In this document: positions 48,681-59,696 of the stretch, piece after piece
How positions within the stretch are numbered: the stretch's first letter is position 1
Layout of the letters: every line of letters begins with the position of its first letter
Source: Apiospora phragmitis
Lineage: Eukaryota; Ascomycota; Sordariomycetes; Amphisphaeriales; Apiosporaceae
NCBI GenBank assembly: GCA_038363925.1
Contig: JAQQWL010000002.1
Span: 4,030,001-4,094,000 of the forward strand
Reading direction: 5' to 3'
DNA: 64,000 nucleotides
The notes under the pieces: model-generated
What the model was told of the DNA's origin: nothing
The model's database searches: none
What the model saw: only the letters and a program-made list of their open reading frames with translations
Program-made: the position numbers and the translations under genes

Positions 48681-51600
48681 ATGGCAAACCACAACCCGTC
48701 GCCTCAGATGCCGATGCAAATGCATCATGGTGGCCCGCAAGGGCCCCCGCCCAATGCCGCGGTTCACTATGGCGCGGCCGCTGCTGTCCCTTCTCGCCAC
48801 ATTAGCACCGTCAATGAGCATCTGTGGATGCAAATAGGTAAGCCTGCTCCGTCCGGCCTTCTTCGCGTAAGATATCGCTAACCTCGTCGCGTACATAGGC
48901 AGTTTTTCCGAACTGCTTGGCAGCCTCGACGACGCCATGAGCGCATATGAACACGCATTGCGCGCGAACCCACAGTCCATCCCAGCGATGAACGCCATCA
49001 GCCTGATCCTCAGGACGCGAGAGGAGTTTCACAAGGCCGTTGAGTTCTTGCAGGCCATTCTAAAGATTGATGATAGAAACGGTGAAGTGTGGGGAAGTCT
49101 TGGTACGCGCCTGTTTACCTCTCCTAAAGTTGCTCATGACTGACTGACCTTTGCATAGGCCACTGCTATCTGATGATGGACGATCTGCAGCAAGCGTATG
49201 CCGCGTATCAGTCGGCTCTCGTAAATTTGCCTAACCCCAAGGTTTGTCCACCAAGCGACCCCTTGACTACATTAGGCTGTCACTGACCACTTTGTAGGAA
49301 CCTAAGTTGTGGTATGGGATAGGCATTCTCTATGACCGCTATGGCTCTCTAGAGCATGCCGAGGAAGCTTTCTCGCAAGTCATGCAGATGCAGCCGGACT
49401 TCGAAAAGGCCAATGAGATCTACTTCCGACTTGGTATAATATACAAGCAACAGTCCAAGTTTGGTCAAAGTCTAGAGGTTTGTCGTACCTATCCGCCATC
49501 TCTTCATACGGTCAAGTCTTGCTCACCTCTTCTAGTGCTTTAAATACATTGTATCTTCTCCCCCGCCACCGTTGACCGAGGAGGATATATGGTTCCAGAT
49601 TGGACACGTCCACGAGCAGCAGAAAGATGTGAGTAGTCATGAACCCTATAATGTTGAACGCACAGCTAATGTCTTCTCTAGTATGACAACGCCAAGTCTG
49701 CCTATAACCGCGTGCTGGATCGCGATCCGCATCACGCTAAAGTATTGCAGCAGCTCGGCTGGCTGCATCACAACCAGAGCAGCAGTTACCAGAACCAGGA
49801 GCGCGCCATTGAATTTCTTGAGAAATCAGTTGCTGCCGGTAGGTGGATGTCCCAAGATCGACTTACGAATGGCGCTAACATTACATTTTAGATAACAGTG
49901 ATGCGCAGAGCTGGTATTTGCTGGGGCGATGCTACATGTCGCAGCAGAAGTATCCTAAGGCTTATGAGGCCTATCAGCAAGCTGTTTATCGCGACGGGCG
50001 CAACCCTACTTTCTGGTGCTCCATTGGTGTGCTGTACTATCAGATCAACCAATACCGCGATGCTCTGGACGCGTATTCTCGGGCCATTCGCCTGAATCCT
50101 TACATCTCGGAAGTATGGTATGATCTCGGTACTCTGTACGAGAGCTGCAACAACCAAATCGCCGATGCGCTCGATGCCTATCAGCGAGCTGCCGAGCTGG
50201 ATCCCCAGAATCCTCACATTAAGGCCAGGCTGCAACTCCTTCGCGCTGGGCAATCGAATGGCGTTGTACCCGGCGGGCCTGCTCCTGCTCCGACGGATGT
50301 GCACCCTCAGTCTTACCAGGCCCAGGGCCCACAAGCCCCTCAATGGACCGGAGCATCGAGTGCGCCTCAACAGCCACAGCCCGGCCGTCCCCTCGGAGGA
50401 CCAGCCGGCGCCAATGGTTACAGACTCTCTGAGATCAACACTCCTCAGCCTCCCAATCCCTATGACCAGCGAGAGCCATTCCGCGGCCCAGCTCCGCCCA
50501 TGCCGCGCCAGCCGAGCCCCCGCCAAGAACAGCAAATGAGGCCCTATGGTGAACCAAACCGCCCTGGTCCCCTTGGTCCTGGTCCAGTACCTGGGCCTGC
50601 TCAAGGACCAGCATCCGGACCTGGGCCAGCACAAGGCACAGGACCGGTACCCAATTCGGGTCCTATTAGACGGGGTCCTTCTCCTGGTCCTCCTTATGGG
50701 CCAGCCCCCCGGCCAACCTCAACCGCCTCCGGGATCGCAGCATGCCCCGGGCAGAATTTCCAACCCCAACTATACTGGGCCAACAATCCCTGCCAGTATG
50801 ACGCCCGCCAATGCGCAACCTCCGAACGGAGGTCCTCCGCCTCATCCGCTCATGAATTACCGACAGGGATCTCCACGCCCGGAGTCGCGTCCTCCTATGC
50901 ATGACAACCGAATGCCTTCGCCCAAGTCGGCGTACCCGCAACACCCACCACCGTATGCTCACCATCCCGAGGCCGGCCCAAGCAGTATGGATAATGGCGT
51001 CCATACCCCAAAAGGCCCTATGGGCCCGGAAGGACCCATGCATCGTGATGATCGCCCATCTTCCGTCGGCCCCAAGAGAATGCGAGAGTGGGAAGAGGAC
51101 ACCTCGATGAAGAAGCCTGCTTCTGAAGAGAACAGAGCCATTCTTCACGACATGCGTCACCGACGTCCTTCAACTCCGCTGCGCGGTGGCCCCGAGCCGT
51201 ACCGCCGTAACTCGCCCGAGGCCCATCGATTTGCTGATGAGCAGCGTAGAATGGAGGACCAGCGCCGTGCAGCAGATGACCAGCGCCGCACTGAGGATAT
51301 GCAGCGCCGCGCCGAGGAAGCACAACGCCACGGCAACGAGCAGTACCACCCCTCAGATGCAGCTCATCACCCCCCAGCGCATTCAATGCCCCCAAATCAC
51401 CTTCCACCAATGCAGCAGGGTCCTTCGCCCATGCAGGGTATCATCCATGAGCCCCCACCGCCCAGCGCCGCTCCCAAGGAATACCCCCAAGACGAGCGTG
51501 CCAGGGTGGAACACAACCCTACACCAGCTCCACCTCAGCTTAACGAGCCCGAGCGTGCCGCCAGGAAAATGGATGTTGACGAAGATTATGACGACAGTGG

Positions 51601-51745
51601 TGAGGAAGAAAAGAAGATCCCCATCGGTGGTCCAACCTCTGGCCCACCCTCGGCTGCTGGTGACATGAAGACCACGACACCGACCAGCGCGACGATGAAC
51701 GGCATAGGACCCGGGCCCACCCCCAAGACGGAGGGTGCTTCGTAA
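48681..51745 (+). CDS. SSN6: Transcriptional corepressor SSN6/CYC8 (rcm-1), TPR protein
   Basis: Partner of the Tup1 (RCO-1) corepressor, bridging it to DNA-bound repressors; central in glucose and developmental repression. About 908 residues. The N-terminus is Pro/Met/His-rich, then about ten tetratricopeptide repeats run from residue 45 to about 420 (LWYGIGILYDRYG, WYLLGRCYMSQQKYPKAYEA, WYDLGTLYESCNN), followed by a long Pro/Gly/Gln-rich disordered tail with an Arg/Glu/Gln coil near 50% of the tail and an acidic end. Seven exons: 48681-48837, 48899-49102, 49159-49241, 49298-49477, 49536-49628, 49682-49838, 49892-51745. One extra C in a six-C run at 50705-50710 breaks the frame in the tail; without it the gene is exactly 909 codons. 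Confidence 0.93.
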
Positions 51746-52553
51746 GAGTAAATGATAATAAAGTCTGGAGGTACATATTCGATTGATGCTATCAGTACAC
51801 CGCAAGGTGACGGTGGTGGCGGTGGCGGTTGTTTTGTTGGAAGCACAGTCATGATCATACCCTTTTCCTTACATCGTTCTATTGTTAAATTCGTACTTCT
51901 CACTGCGTGTACATCATCAGGGAGGCCTTGTCAGGATGTCGAACGTGAGCTTGGAGTTGGTTGTTGGAGATCGAAAGACAGTCGCTAGCATTCACTTTAT
52001 CCAGCACATTTTTGCAGTGAAAATGAATCACATATTACGCATAATGAAACCAGCATCTTGTTCCGAGAGGATCATTGACTATGACTACCTATATAAAATC
52101 GTATATTGCATACCTACGTACGTACGTGTACGGCTTGCAATATGGTCAGTTGTAAAAGGCACATGGCGGTCAAGTGTCTTGCGAGTGACTAAAAGTGGCA
52201 CGGATCACTTCGGACTGCTTTTGTAGTGGGGAGCTGGTTCCGAGATCTCCACTTACCGTCGCACCTATCTTATCTTATCTTTTTTTTTTCTGAACCCTAA
52301 CGGCATTTTCAGTTTTTCCGTGGTTTTCCCCAGCAGCACCTACCACACCAACAATTATTGGGGCAAGGGCGCACCAATACAGCAGCCAACTGCAGAAAGC
52401 CCAAGCCCGGGAAATTTGTGGGTAGCACTCTTTTTGCGCATCCATCCAGAAAAAGAGTCGAAAACTTGTGTAGTTATTCTCTCTTCTCCCCCTCAACCAC
52501 CTATCGCCAAACGACAGAGACTGCACTCCTTCACGACAGGAACAGTCTTCAAG
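51746..52553. other. Intergenic region, RPL3 promoter
   Basis: SSN6 3' UTR followed by the RPL3 promoter. A TACGTACGTACG stretch lies near 52116. The last 290 bp hold the box cluster described in the next entry and a CT-rich leader. Confidence 0.5.
52266..52300 (+). promoter_or_regulatory. GATA triplet, T-tract and AACCCTAA box before RPL3
   Basis: TATC occurs three times at 5-bp spacing (52266-52279, GATA on the minus strand), followed by a ten-T tract and AACCCTAA at 52293-52300, about 255 bp before the RPL3 start. AACCCTAA (TTAGGGTT) is the known Tbf1 site that controls ribosomal protein genes in Candida and many ascomycetes. Function here is inferred. Confidence 0.5.
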
Positions 52554-54050
52554 ATGTCTCACCGAAAGTTCGAGGCTCCCCGTCACGGTTCGCTGGCATA
52601 CTTGCCCCGTAAGCGAGCTGCCCGCCATCGGGGTAAGGTCAAGTCGTGAGTACCTCCCATCCATTTTTTTGCAAGGTGGTTCTGCGCATTTGGGAAATCG
52701 AGGACGACAACTGTTTGGATTGCAATTGGTCTTCCTCCCTTTATGTCGAGTTAGCGGCGGATGGGCAATATTGTGCCAACGTTGGATCTTTCGGGTTTCA
52801 AATGTACTTGTTCAAGAATATTTGCTAATCAACACCACTCTTTGCCTCCAGCTTCCCCAAGGATGACCCCAAGAAGCCCGTCCACCTGACGGCCACTATG
52901 GGCTACAAGGCCGGTATGACCACTATCGTCCGCGACGTCGACCGTCCTGGTGCCAAGTCGCACAAGAAGGAGGTCGTCGAGGCCGTTACCATTATTGATA
53001 CTCCACCTGTACGAACAACGCAGCCCGCTTGGCTCATTTGTGCCTATGGCTAACATCTTTTTTCTAGATGATCGTTGTTGGTCTTGTGGGCTACATCGAG
53101 ACTCCCCGCGGTCTCCGATCGCTCACCACCGTCTGGGCCGAGCATCTGAGCGACGAGGTCAAGCGCCGCTTCTACAAGAACTGGTACAAGTCCAAGAAGA
53201 AGGCCTTCACCAAGTACGCCAAGAAGCACTCCGAGTCCAAGGGCTCCAGCATGACCCGCGAGCTCGAGCGCATGAAGAAGTACTGCACCGTTGTCCGTGT
53301 CCTCGCCCACACTCAGATCCGCAAGACGCCTCTTAAGCAGAAGAAGGCCCACCTTATGGAGATCCAGGTCAACGGTGGCTCCGTTGCCGACAAGGTCGAG
53401 TTCGGCCACGGTCTCTTCGAGAAGCCCTTCGAGATCGACACCATCTTCGAGCAGGATGAGATGATCGATGTCATTGCCGTCACCAAGGGTCACGGTTACA
53501 ACGGTGTCACCGCCCGTTGGGGCACCAAGAAGCTCCCGCGTAAGACTCACAAGGGTCTCCGTAAGGTTGCTTGTATCGGTGCTTGGCATCCGTCCCACGT
53601 CCAGTGGACTGTTGCCCGTGCCGGTCAGATGGGTTACCATCACCGTACCTCGGTCAACCACAAGGTTTACCGTATTGGCAAGGGTGACAACGAGTCCAAC
53701 GCTTCCACTGAGCAGGACGTCACTAAGAAGTCCATCACACCGTACGTTTCCCCTATTGATTCCGAGTCAAGTATTATTATTAACAGTATTCCAGTCTGGG
53801 TGGCTTCGTCCGTTATGGTGAGGTCAAGAACGACTTCGTCATGGTCAAGGGTTCGGTCCCTGGTGTCAAGAAGCGAGTCATGACTCTCCGCAAGTCCATG
53901 TTCACGCACACCTCGCGCAAGGCTCTGGAGAAGGTCGAGCTCAAGTGGATCGACACCTCGTCCGAGTTCGGACACGGTGCTTTCCAGACGCCCGCGGAGA
54001 AGAAGCAGTACCAGGGTACCCTCAAGAAAGACCTCGCCCCCAGCTCGTAA
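52554..54050 (+). CDS. rpl3: 60S ribosomal protein L3
   Basis: Core protein of the large ribosomal subunit near the peptidyl-transferase centre; 392 residues, normal for the family. It starts [22 protein letters not shown], has [12 protein letters not shown], and carries [25 protein letters not shown] with the conserved [16 protein letters not shown] loop that includes the histidine methylated in yeast. Exons are 52554-52645, 52852-53008, 53068-53741 and 53795-54050, exactly 393 codons. Intron 1 (206 nt) is longer than the others; I saw no C/D snoRNA boxes in it. Codon use is strongly biased to C-ending codons, as expected for high expression. No indels. Confidence 0.97.
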
Positions 54051-54734
54051 AGAGTTGGTCATGTCTTTCCTCGTTCTGGTTCTGGTCCATGTATCGGAGT
54101 TTCTGGGTTGCTTTTCTCACGGCTTTTCGTGACGGGCATGGTGGTATGAAATTAGGAATCTGATACCGCAGCTAATGACAAGTTGCAATGAACAAAAGCC
54201 CAAACTACCCAGTAATATCTTGCAAGGCACTTTGTGAACATCTCGTGACTGTTGTAATACCTTCCCAGGCTGTGTATATATTAGCTGCGATACTTGTTAT
54301 GAGTTGCGAGGCTGTATGCGTTGGTGTGGGTTAGCTGAAACATACACTGTATTAGTGCATCCAACCATGCAAGAATTTGCCAGAAACCCAGCAAGCTGAA
54401 AGCTCATTGCGTCATACCAGTCAAACCAACCGCCCACCTTGATCAACCCTCCAACACCTGCAGGTCATCGCAAATGCTAATTGCACCAATTCCCCAGTCA
54501 CTCAGACATTCAATCTGTCGTTTGCCTGCATTATCGTCAGCAAGTCCCTACCTGATCGTGACTTCAACGAAAGATCTAGGCCGACCAAGAATAGAGCGTG
54601 CGAAGATCCATACAGCACACGGTAGCTCGCCACTCCGCAAGTTATCACCCGTAGACACTTTCTCGAGGCACGTTTCTCGGTCGGCAAGCATTCGCGATAG
54701 TTTCCGCGGCTTCACGATTACCCGGTCACTCAAC
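54051..54734. other. Intergenic region
   Basis: RPL3 3' UTR and promoter or leader of the next gene. The frame of the next gene stays open upstream to an ATG at 54474, so an N-terminally extended form is formally possible. Confidence 0.45.
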
Positions 54735-55348
54735 ATGGCGTCGGACGAAGACTACATGGCTTTCCTCGACAAGGCCAACAAGGACCCGAACGAGGGCTAT
54801 GCGAAGCCGGCCAGCAGCGGCGGCGCGAAGCTCGAATTCAAGACCACAGACGACGGAGTCCAGGTACCCGCTGCATTGAAGGAGGCGACGCAAGACGCGT
54901 TCTATGTCAGCGATGCGGACGAGCCGTTTGTCCCGGTCGCGCTGAAGTGGGATGAGGGCGGGAAGGGTCTGCCGGACGAAGGTACGTCGACTCTGCGCAT
55001 CTACGTGGTGAACCTATCTATGGGACAAGTGCCACTTCTACACAGCCGAGGGGATTCTTGCAGCAAGCTAACTAGATCATGGTGTCACCAGAGGATTTTG
55101 CGAAGCTGATAGCACACCCGAACCCGTCCTCGGCCAACATCGAGCTTCAAGACCCGGCGGACTGGGACCCTCAGGGCCAGTATAACAAGCTCCTGGAAGC
55201 TGTGCGCAAGGCTGGCAAGGGTAACGACGTCCGGGTCTACAGGGTGCCCAAGGACAGCTCACGGGTCGAGTACTGGGTCGTCACGACCGAAGGCAAGGGA
55301 AAGGATGCGAAATTGGTGGGTGTCAAGGCACTGGCTGTCGAGAGCTAG
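54735..55348 (+). CDS. Conserved small hypothetical protein
   Basis: 167 residues, function unknown, no named domain recognised. The N-terminus MASDEDYMAFLDKANKD is followed by Gly/Lys linkers, PAALKEATQDAFYVSDADEPFVPVALKW, and after the intron a globular-looking part (DPADWDPQGQYNKLLEAVRK, YRVPKDSSRVEYWVVTTEG). Intron 54982-55091 (GTACGT...CACCAG); exons total exactly 168 codons. I chose the ATG at 54735 because the acidic start fits a cytosolic protein. From the in-frame ATG at 54474 the extra 87 residues are Ser/Arg-rich and could be a mitochondrial presequence, so both starts deserve attention. Confidence 0.7.
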
Positions 55349-56143
55349 TTTGTCCTCGAACAATATATCACAAGGCACGGGTACAATTTGAGGGGATATC
55401 GTGTTTCTTCCTTACGAGAGAGTTTTGGCGTTTTTTGGAAGCGATAGTTGATAGGAATTGATAGGGATGGCGCACACGATTCTATCTGCCACAGAGCTGT
55501 AGGCGCCTTTAGATGTAGGTAGTACATCGTGGCCTCCTAGAGGATTACTCTGGGTAGGCAGTTATTTGACAGTCTTTTGCATCAGCATAGTTCCTTCAGT
55601 GGGTATATTTCGAACTGTGTAGGCCAGATGAGAAAAGGATCGCTCGCACGTCTGTGTGACGAGAAATAGAGCTTACTTGATCTCCCGTTGGAGATGCTTG
55701 GTCTTCGTCTTCGGCGTACAAATGACTCCCCTTATCGTTGACAGAAGAATAAAACCGCTAACTTTATAGAACATGCGATAAAATATTAGGTTTCTATCGA
55801 TCTACTTCTACCTACCTACTGAGGCTCTGCAGACATCATACCTACCTACTCGGCGCAAAGTAGCATTGGCATTGGCATTGGCGTCAAGTTGATGGGATGG
55901 TTAGTGGGCTTAGCTTTGTGTAACTGCCCCGCGGTCCGATAACAGGAAGTCTGCCAAAATTTCGGGGATAACAAGCAAGGCGTAGCTTACTACAGTCACT
56001 TGCAACCAACAATACTGAGTCACCCAGCTGCTATTCCCACCTGTTCTGGTGCAACCAAGACTCGGGTTCTCTCGCAAAGTGAACTCTCTCTGCCATTCTG
56101 CATCTGGGTGCAAAGAACATCAACAAGCAGACTCCTACTCAAC
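55349..56143. other. Intergenic region, TRP2 promoter
   Basis: It contains CTACCTACCTACT repeats (two clusters, about 55808-55852), a GGCATT triple repeat near 55867 and the TGAGTCA site at 56016. No gene is seen. Confidence 0.5.
56016..56022. promoter_or_regulatory. TGAGTCA, Gcn4/CPC1 site
   Basis: A perfect Gcn4-class site 122 bp before the TRP2 start codon. CPC1/CpcA/Gcn4 activates amino-acid biosynthesis genes during starvation (cross-pathway control), and trp genes are classic targets. Confidence 0.7.
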
Positions 56144-57869
56144 ATGGATCAAGCGGTAAGATTGCTCGCGCACACATCCCTCCTGTACCCCACCATGCGT
56201 GTGTGTCTGTTGGAAAACTAATAAGAGATGGTGCTTTTACTCACAGGATGTGATACTACCGTCTTGCGAGACCATTAAGGACCTCCTCTCGAAGCCTCAG
56301 CCGGGTCCTAAAAAGGCCAACCTCGTTCCCATCTATGGCCAGATCTCTGCCGACCTCATAACGCCATCCGCCGCATACCTCAAGATCTCAGCTCACTCCA
56401 AGTCCGAGTATTCCTTCCTCTTCGAAAGCGCCGCCACCGAGCGCCTGGGCCGCTACAGCTTTGTCGCCGCGAATCCCCGCAAGGTCATCACTACGGGAGA
56501 GGGACATGGCGAAGCTTGCGACCCCTTGCCCGGGCTCGAGGCCGAGCTCGAGCGCTTCGTTGTGCTCGAGGTGCCCGAAGTCTCCCTGCCGCCGCTGACG
56601 GGTGGCGCGGTGGGCTACGTTGGTTACGACTGCGTGCGCTACTTCGAGCCCAAGACGGCTCGGCCCATGAACGACGTGCTCAAGATCCCCGAGTCCATCT
56701 TCATGCTATTCGACACCATTGTCGCATTCGACCGCTTCTACGGCATCGCGAAGGTCATTACGTACATCCCCGTCCCGGAAGACCTCGGAAACCTCGAGGC
56801 GGAATACCAGAAGGCCACAGCCACCATCACCGAGCTGATTGAGGTTCTCAATGCGCCCGAGATTCCCCTGCCGGAGCAAGGTCCGATCAAACTCGATCAG
56901 GAGTATACTTCCAACATTGGTCAAAAGGGATATGAGGGCCACGTCACGGCCTTGAAGAAGCACATTGTAGCAGGCGACATCATTCAAGCGGTGCCTTCCC
57001 AGCGCTTTGCCCGACCGACGACGTTGCACCCGTTCAACATCTACCGCCATCTCCGTACCGTCAACCCGTCGCCGTACCTGTTCTATATCAACTGCAAGGA
57101 TTTCCAAATCGTAGGCGCATCGCCTGAGCTTCTTGTGAAGAGCGAAGCTGGGCGCGTGATCACGCACCCCATTGCAGGTACCGTCAAGCGCGGAAAGACG
57201 CCCGAGGAAGATGAGAGGCTCGGATCGGAGCTAAGGAACTCGCTGAAGGACCGAGCTGAGCACGTCATGTTGGTGGATTTGGCGCGCAACGACGTGAACC
57301 GCATCTGCGACCCCCTGACGACGCGCGTGGACCGATTGATGGTAGTCGAGAAGTTCAGCCACGTTCAGCACTTGGTGTCCCAAGTTTCTGGCGTTCTCCG
57401 GCCGGGCCAGTCAAGGTTCGACGCCTTCCGCTCGATCTTCCCGGCTGGGACAGTATCGGGTGCACCCAAGGTCAAGGCCATGGAACTCATCGCCGAATTG
57501 GAGAAAGAGAAGAGAGGTGTCTATGCTGGTGCCGTCGGCTACTTTGGCTACAATAGCGTAGACTTGAATGGCAAGGAGAGCGAGGGTGAGATGGATACTT
57601 GCATTGCCCTTCGTACTATGCTAGTGAAGGCCGGTACTGCATATCTCCAGGCCGGTAAGTAATCTCCTCATACGTGACTGGCCCCTTTCACATGGCCTGT
57701 TCGGTACATTCCGATATAGCTCTACTTACTAACGATAAGAATAGGAGGAGGCATTGTGTTCGACTCAGACGAGTATGATGAGTGGATGGAGACAATGAAC
57801 AAGTTGGCGGCCAACATACAGTGCATCACAACGGCGGAAAAGCTGTATGCCAAGCGACAGAAGTCTTAA
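56144..57869 (+). CDS. TRP2: Anthranilate synthase component I
   Basis: Converts chorismate to anthranilate with ammonia supplied by component II, the first step of tryptophan synthesis. 514 residues. The N-terminal domain has [20 protein letters not shown], the tryptophan feedback-binding region; the chorismate-binding domain has [53 protein letters not shown] and [10 protein letters not shown]. Exon 1 is only four codons (56144-56155), then intron 56156-56246, exon 56247-57654, intron 57655-57744, and the last exon 57745-57869. Total is exactly 515 codons. The start is fixed by the tiny exon MDQA, spliced to [12 protein letters not shown]; the long open frame itself extends upstream into the intron. 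No indels. Confidence 0.96.
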
Positions 57870-58000
57870 GTCGTTTCACCAATACGGACGGGTTCATCGG
57901 TTTGCTAGACGAATGGTGGCATCCATTCTGCGTGTGGATCAAGGTAAAAAATGATAGCATGGCGTTTCCGGAATTCACAAAAGCAACCTTGCTGATCGAT

Positions 58001-58716
58001 CTACTTCATCTCCTCTTTCCCTTCGTCCCAGTAGTGGCCCGACAAATCACCGACCGGTTGGACCTTGTTAATACCGTCGAACTTCTTGTATTTCAGTTCG
58101 TCCAGATTGACACCGTAGATCGTGCGAGCCTATAAGAGGGTAAAGTCAGTAAGGGAGGGCCGGGCTTGGTTCGTGACTTCCAGGCGGCACTCTTGCTCGG
58201 AGCAGTACACACCGGTCTCGACTTTTGTTCTTCCGCATGTCGAATATCAAGGGAAGAAAAGGCAGGAAGACGAGAGAGAACTTACACTGATGCCGTACGT
58301 GTGCGGCTTTCTGACGTCACGGAAGTCGATGGCCAGGCTGGCGCCGCACTTGGGGCAGAAGAGCTGGTCTTTGCCCTTGGTGTTGAACTGGTAGGCCGCA
58401 CAGCGAAAGCGGCCGTTGTTGTGCCACTTGACATTGGCGGCGTCGGGGTCTAGTGATGTGAAGAAAAAAAGTGCGTGTCCCCTGTTAGTGTGTGCCCTTG
58501 TGTCCCAGAGAGGGAGTAGGAAGTAAGAAACCTACAGATCAGCAGATACCCGAAGCGGGTGCATGCGGAACAGTTACACTGCACCACCTCATACTCGGGC
58601 AGCGGCGGCGAGAGGGTGACGGAGAACTTGATGTAGCCGCAGTGGCAGCCGCATTCGTAGGTGCCGCTGGGCTTCGTCGTCTCCCCTTCCGTCGTGGTGG
58701 TGGCGCTGGTGGACAT
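58001..58716 (-). CDS. GFA/CENP-V-type zinc-binding protein
   Basis: Small cytosolic protein of 157 residues with the Mss4-like fold of glutathione-dependent formaldehyde-activating (GFA) proteins. Zinc cysteines are visible as CGCHCG (near 22-27), CNCSAC (near 48-53) and FCPKCG (near 93). Fungal genomes encode many GFA paralogues of unknown substrate, so the formaldehyde role should not be assumed. Exons on the minus strand are 58716-58536, 58449-58286 and 58129-58001; introns are 58450-58535 and 58130-58285. Total is exactly 158 codons. It is convergent with TRP2, the two stop codons lying about 130 bp apart. Confidence 0.85.
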
Positions 58717-59696
58717 GGTTGTTGCTGCTTGCTTGCTCTTATGTATAGTATAGTACCAGTATCGCACCCGGGGCAGATTGGACGCAATACAAGATTGTTA
58801 CTGATACTTATGTTATTATATACATATTCCTCGGGAACAAATATTGCCGACTTTGTTAGTACTGTTTCCTACAAGATTGGCTTCTAGCCAACCAAGTGAT
58901 TGTGGAGAGTATGGAGGAGGCAGGTATGTATACTGTTGGTTGGATACCCCTCACTCATTGGTAATCAACACCAGGCCCTTACGATTGATAGCCTCTTTAG
59001 CCTTAGGTTGTCAACTCACTCTACAGGCGGCAGGAAGATTGAAATTTAAAACCCCGGGGTTTGGTAATCAGAGGTCAGCGTGTATCACTTAGGGCAGACC
59101 GAGCCCACCAACATGTGGCACAGCAGCGAAAGAGCGGTAAAGGGTGGGATAAGCAGCCGAGCCGGTACAATAAATGTGCCAGATCACAGGTATCCATGGT
59201 GTTTGCATCAAGCGTAGCAGGTATCATTCTTATGATAATATACTTTAGTTATTAAGGTCGCTAGACTAAGTAAGTGTTCTAGTCAGTCAGTCGTTCGTGT
59301 AAGCAAGTCGCTTAGTCAAAACAGAGTATCCGCGAAGCTCGTCTGCCTCATCGCTTATGATGTCGTAGACAGAAAAAAAAAGATCAATCTCTCAAGAAAA
59401 ACAGCAACCCAAACTTTTTGTTTGCAAAAGCAGGCAAAAAACCTGCCCCTTTTCCCCAGAAACGCCCGTGGGTATGCTTTCTATAATGCAACCAACCGTG
59501 AGCAAAGTGGTATCTTGAACAACATCAAACATGACTCTGTGCCACTACCGCGCCGCCCCCCCCCCCACACACAAATTTTCAAGGCCCTCCATTCTGTCCC
59601 TCATGACCAATCGTCATCGTGCATTTCAAATTATGATTAAAGCAGTTAAAGCAGTACAATATTCGGATATATGATTCAGCAAAGAAGAAGGCGCTT
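58717..59696. other. Intergenic region
   Basis: Promoter of the GFA gene and 3' side of the MFS gene. A C-run of 13 lies at about 59561-59573. No gene is recognised. Confidence 0.5.

Noticed and set aside
52646..52851. Possible snoRNA in RPL3 intron 1
   Set aside because: The intron is 206 nt, but I could not find convincing C and D boxes.
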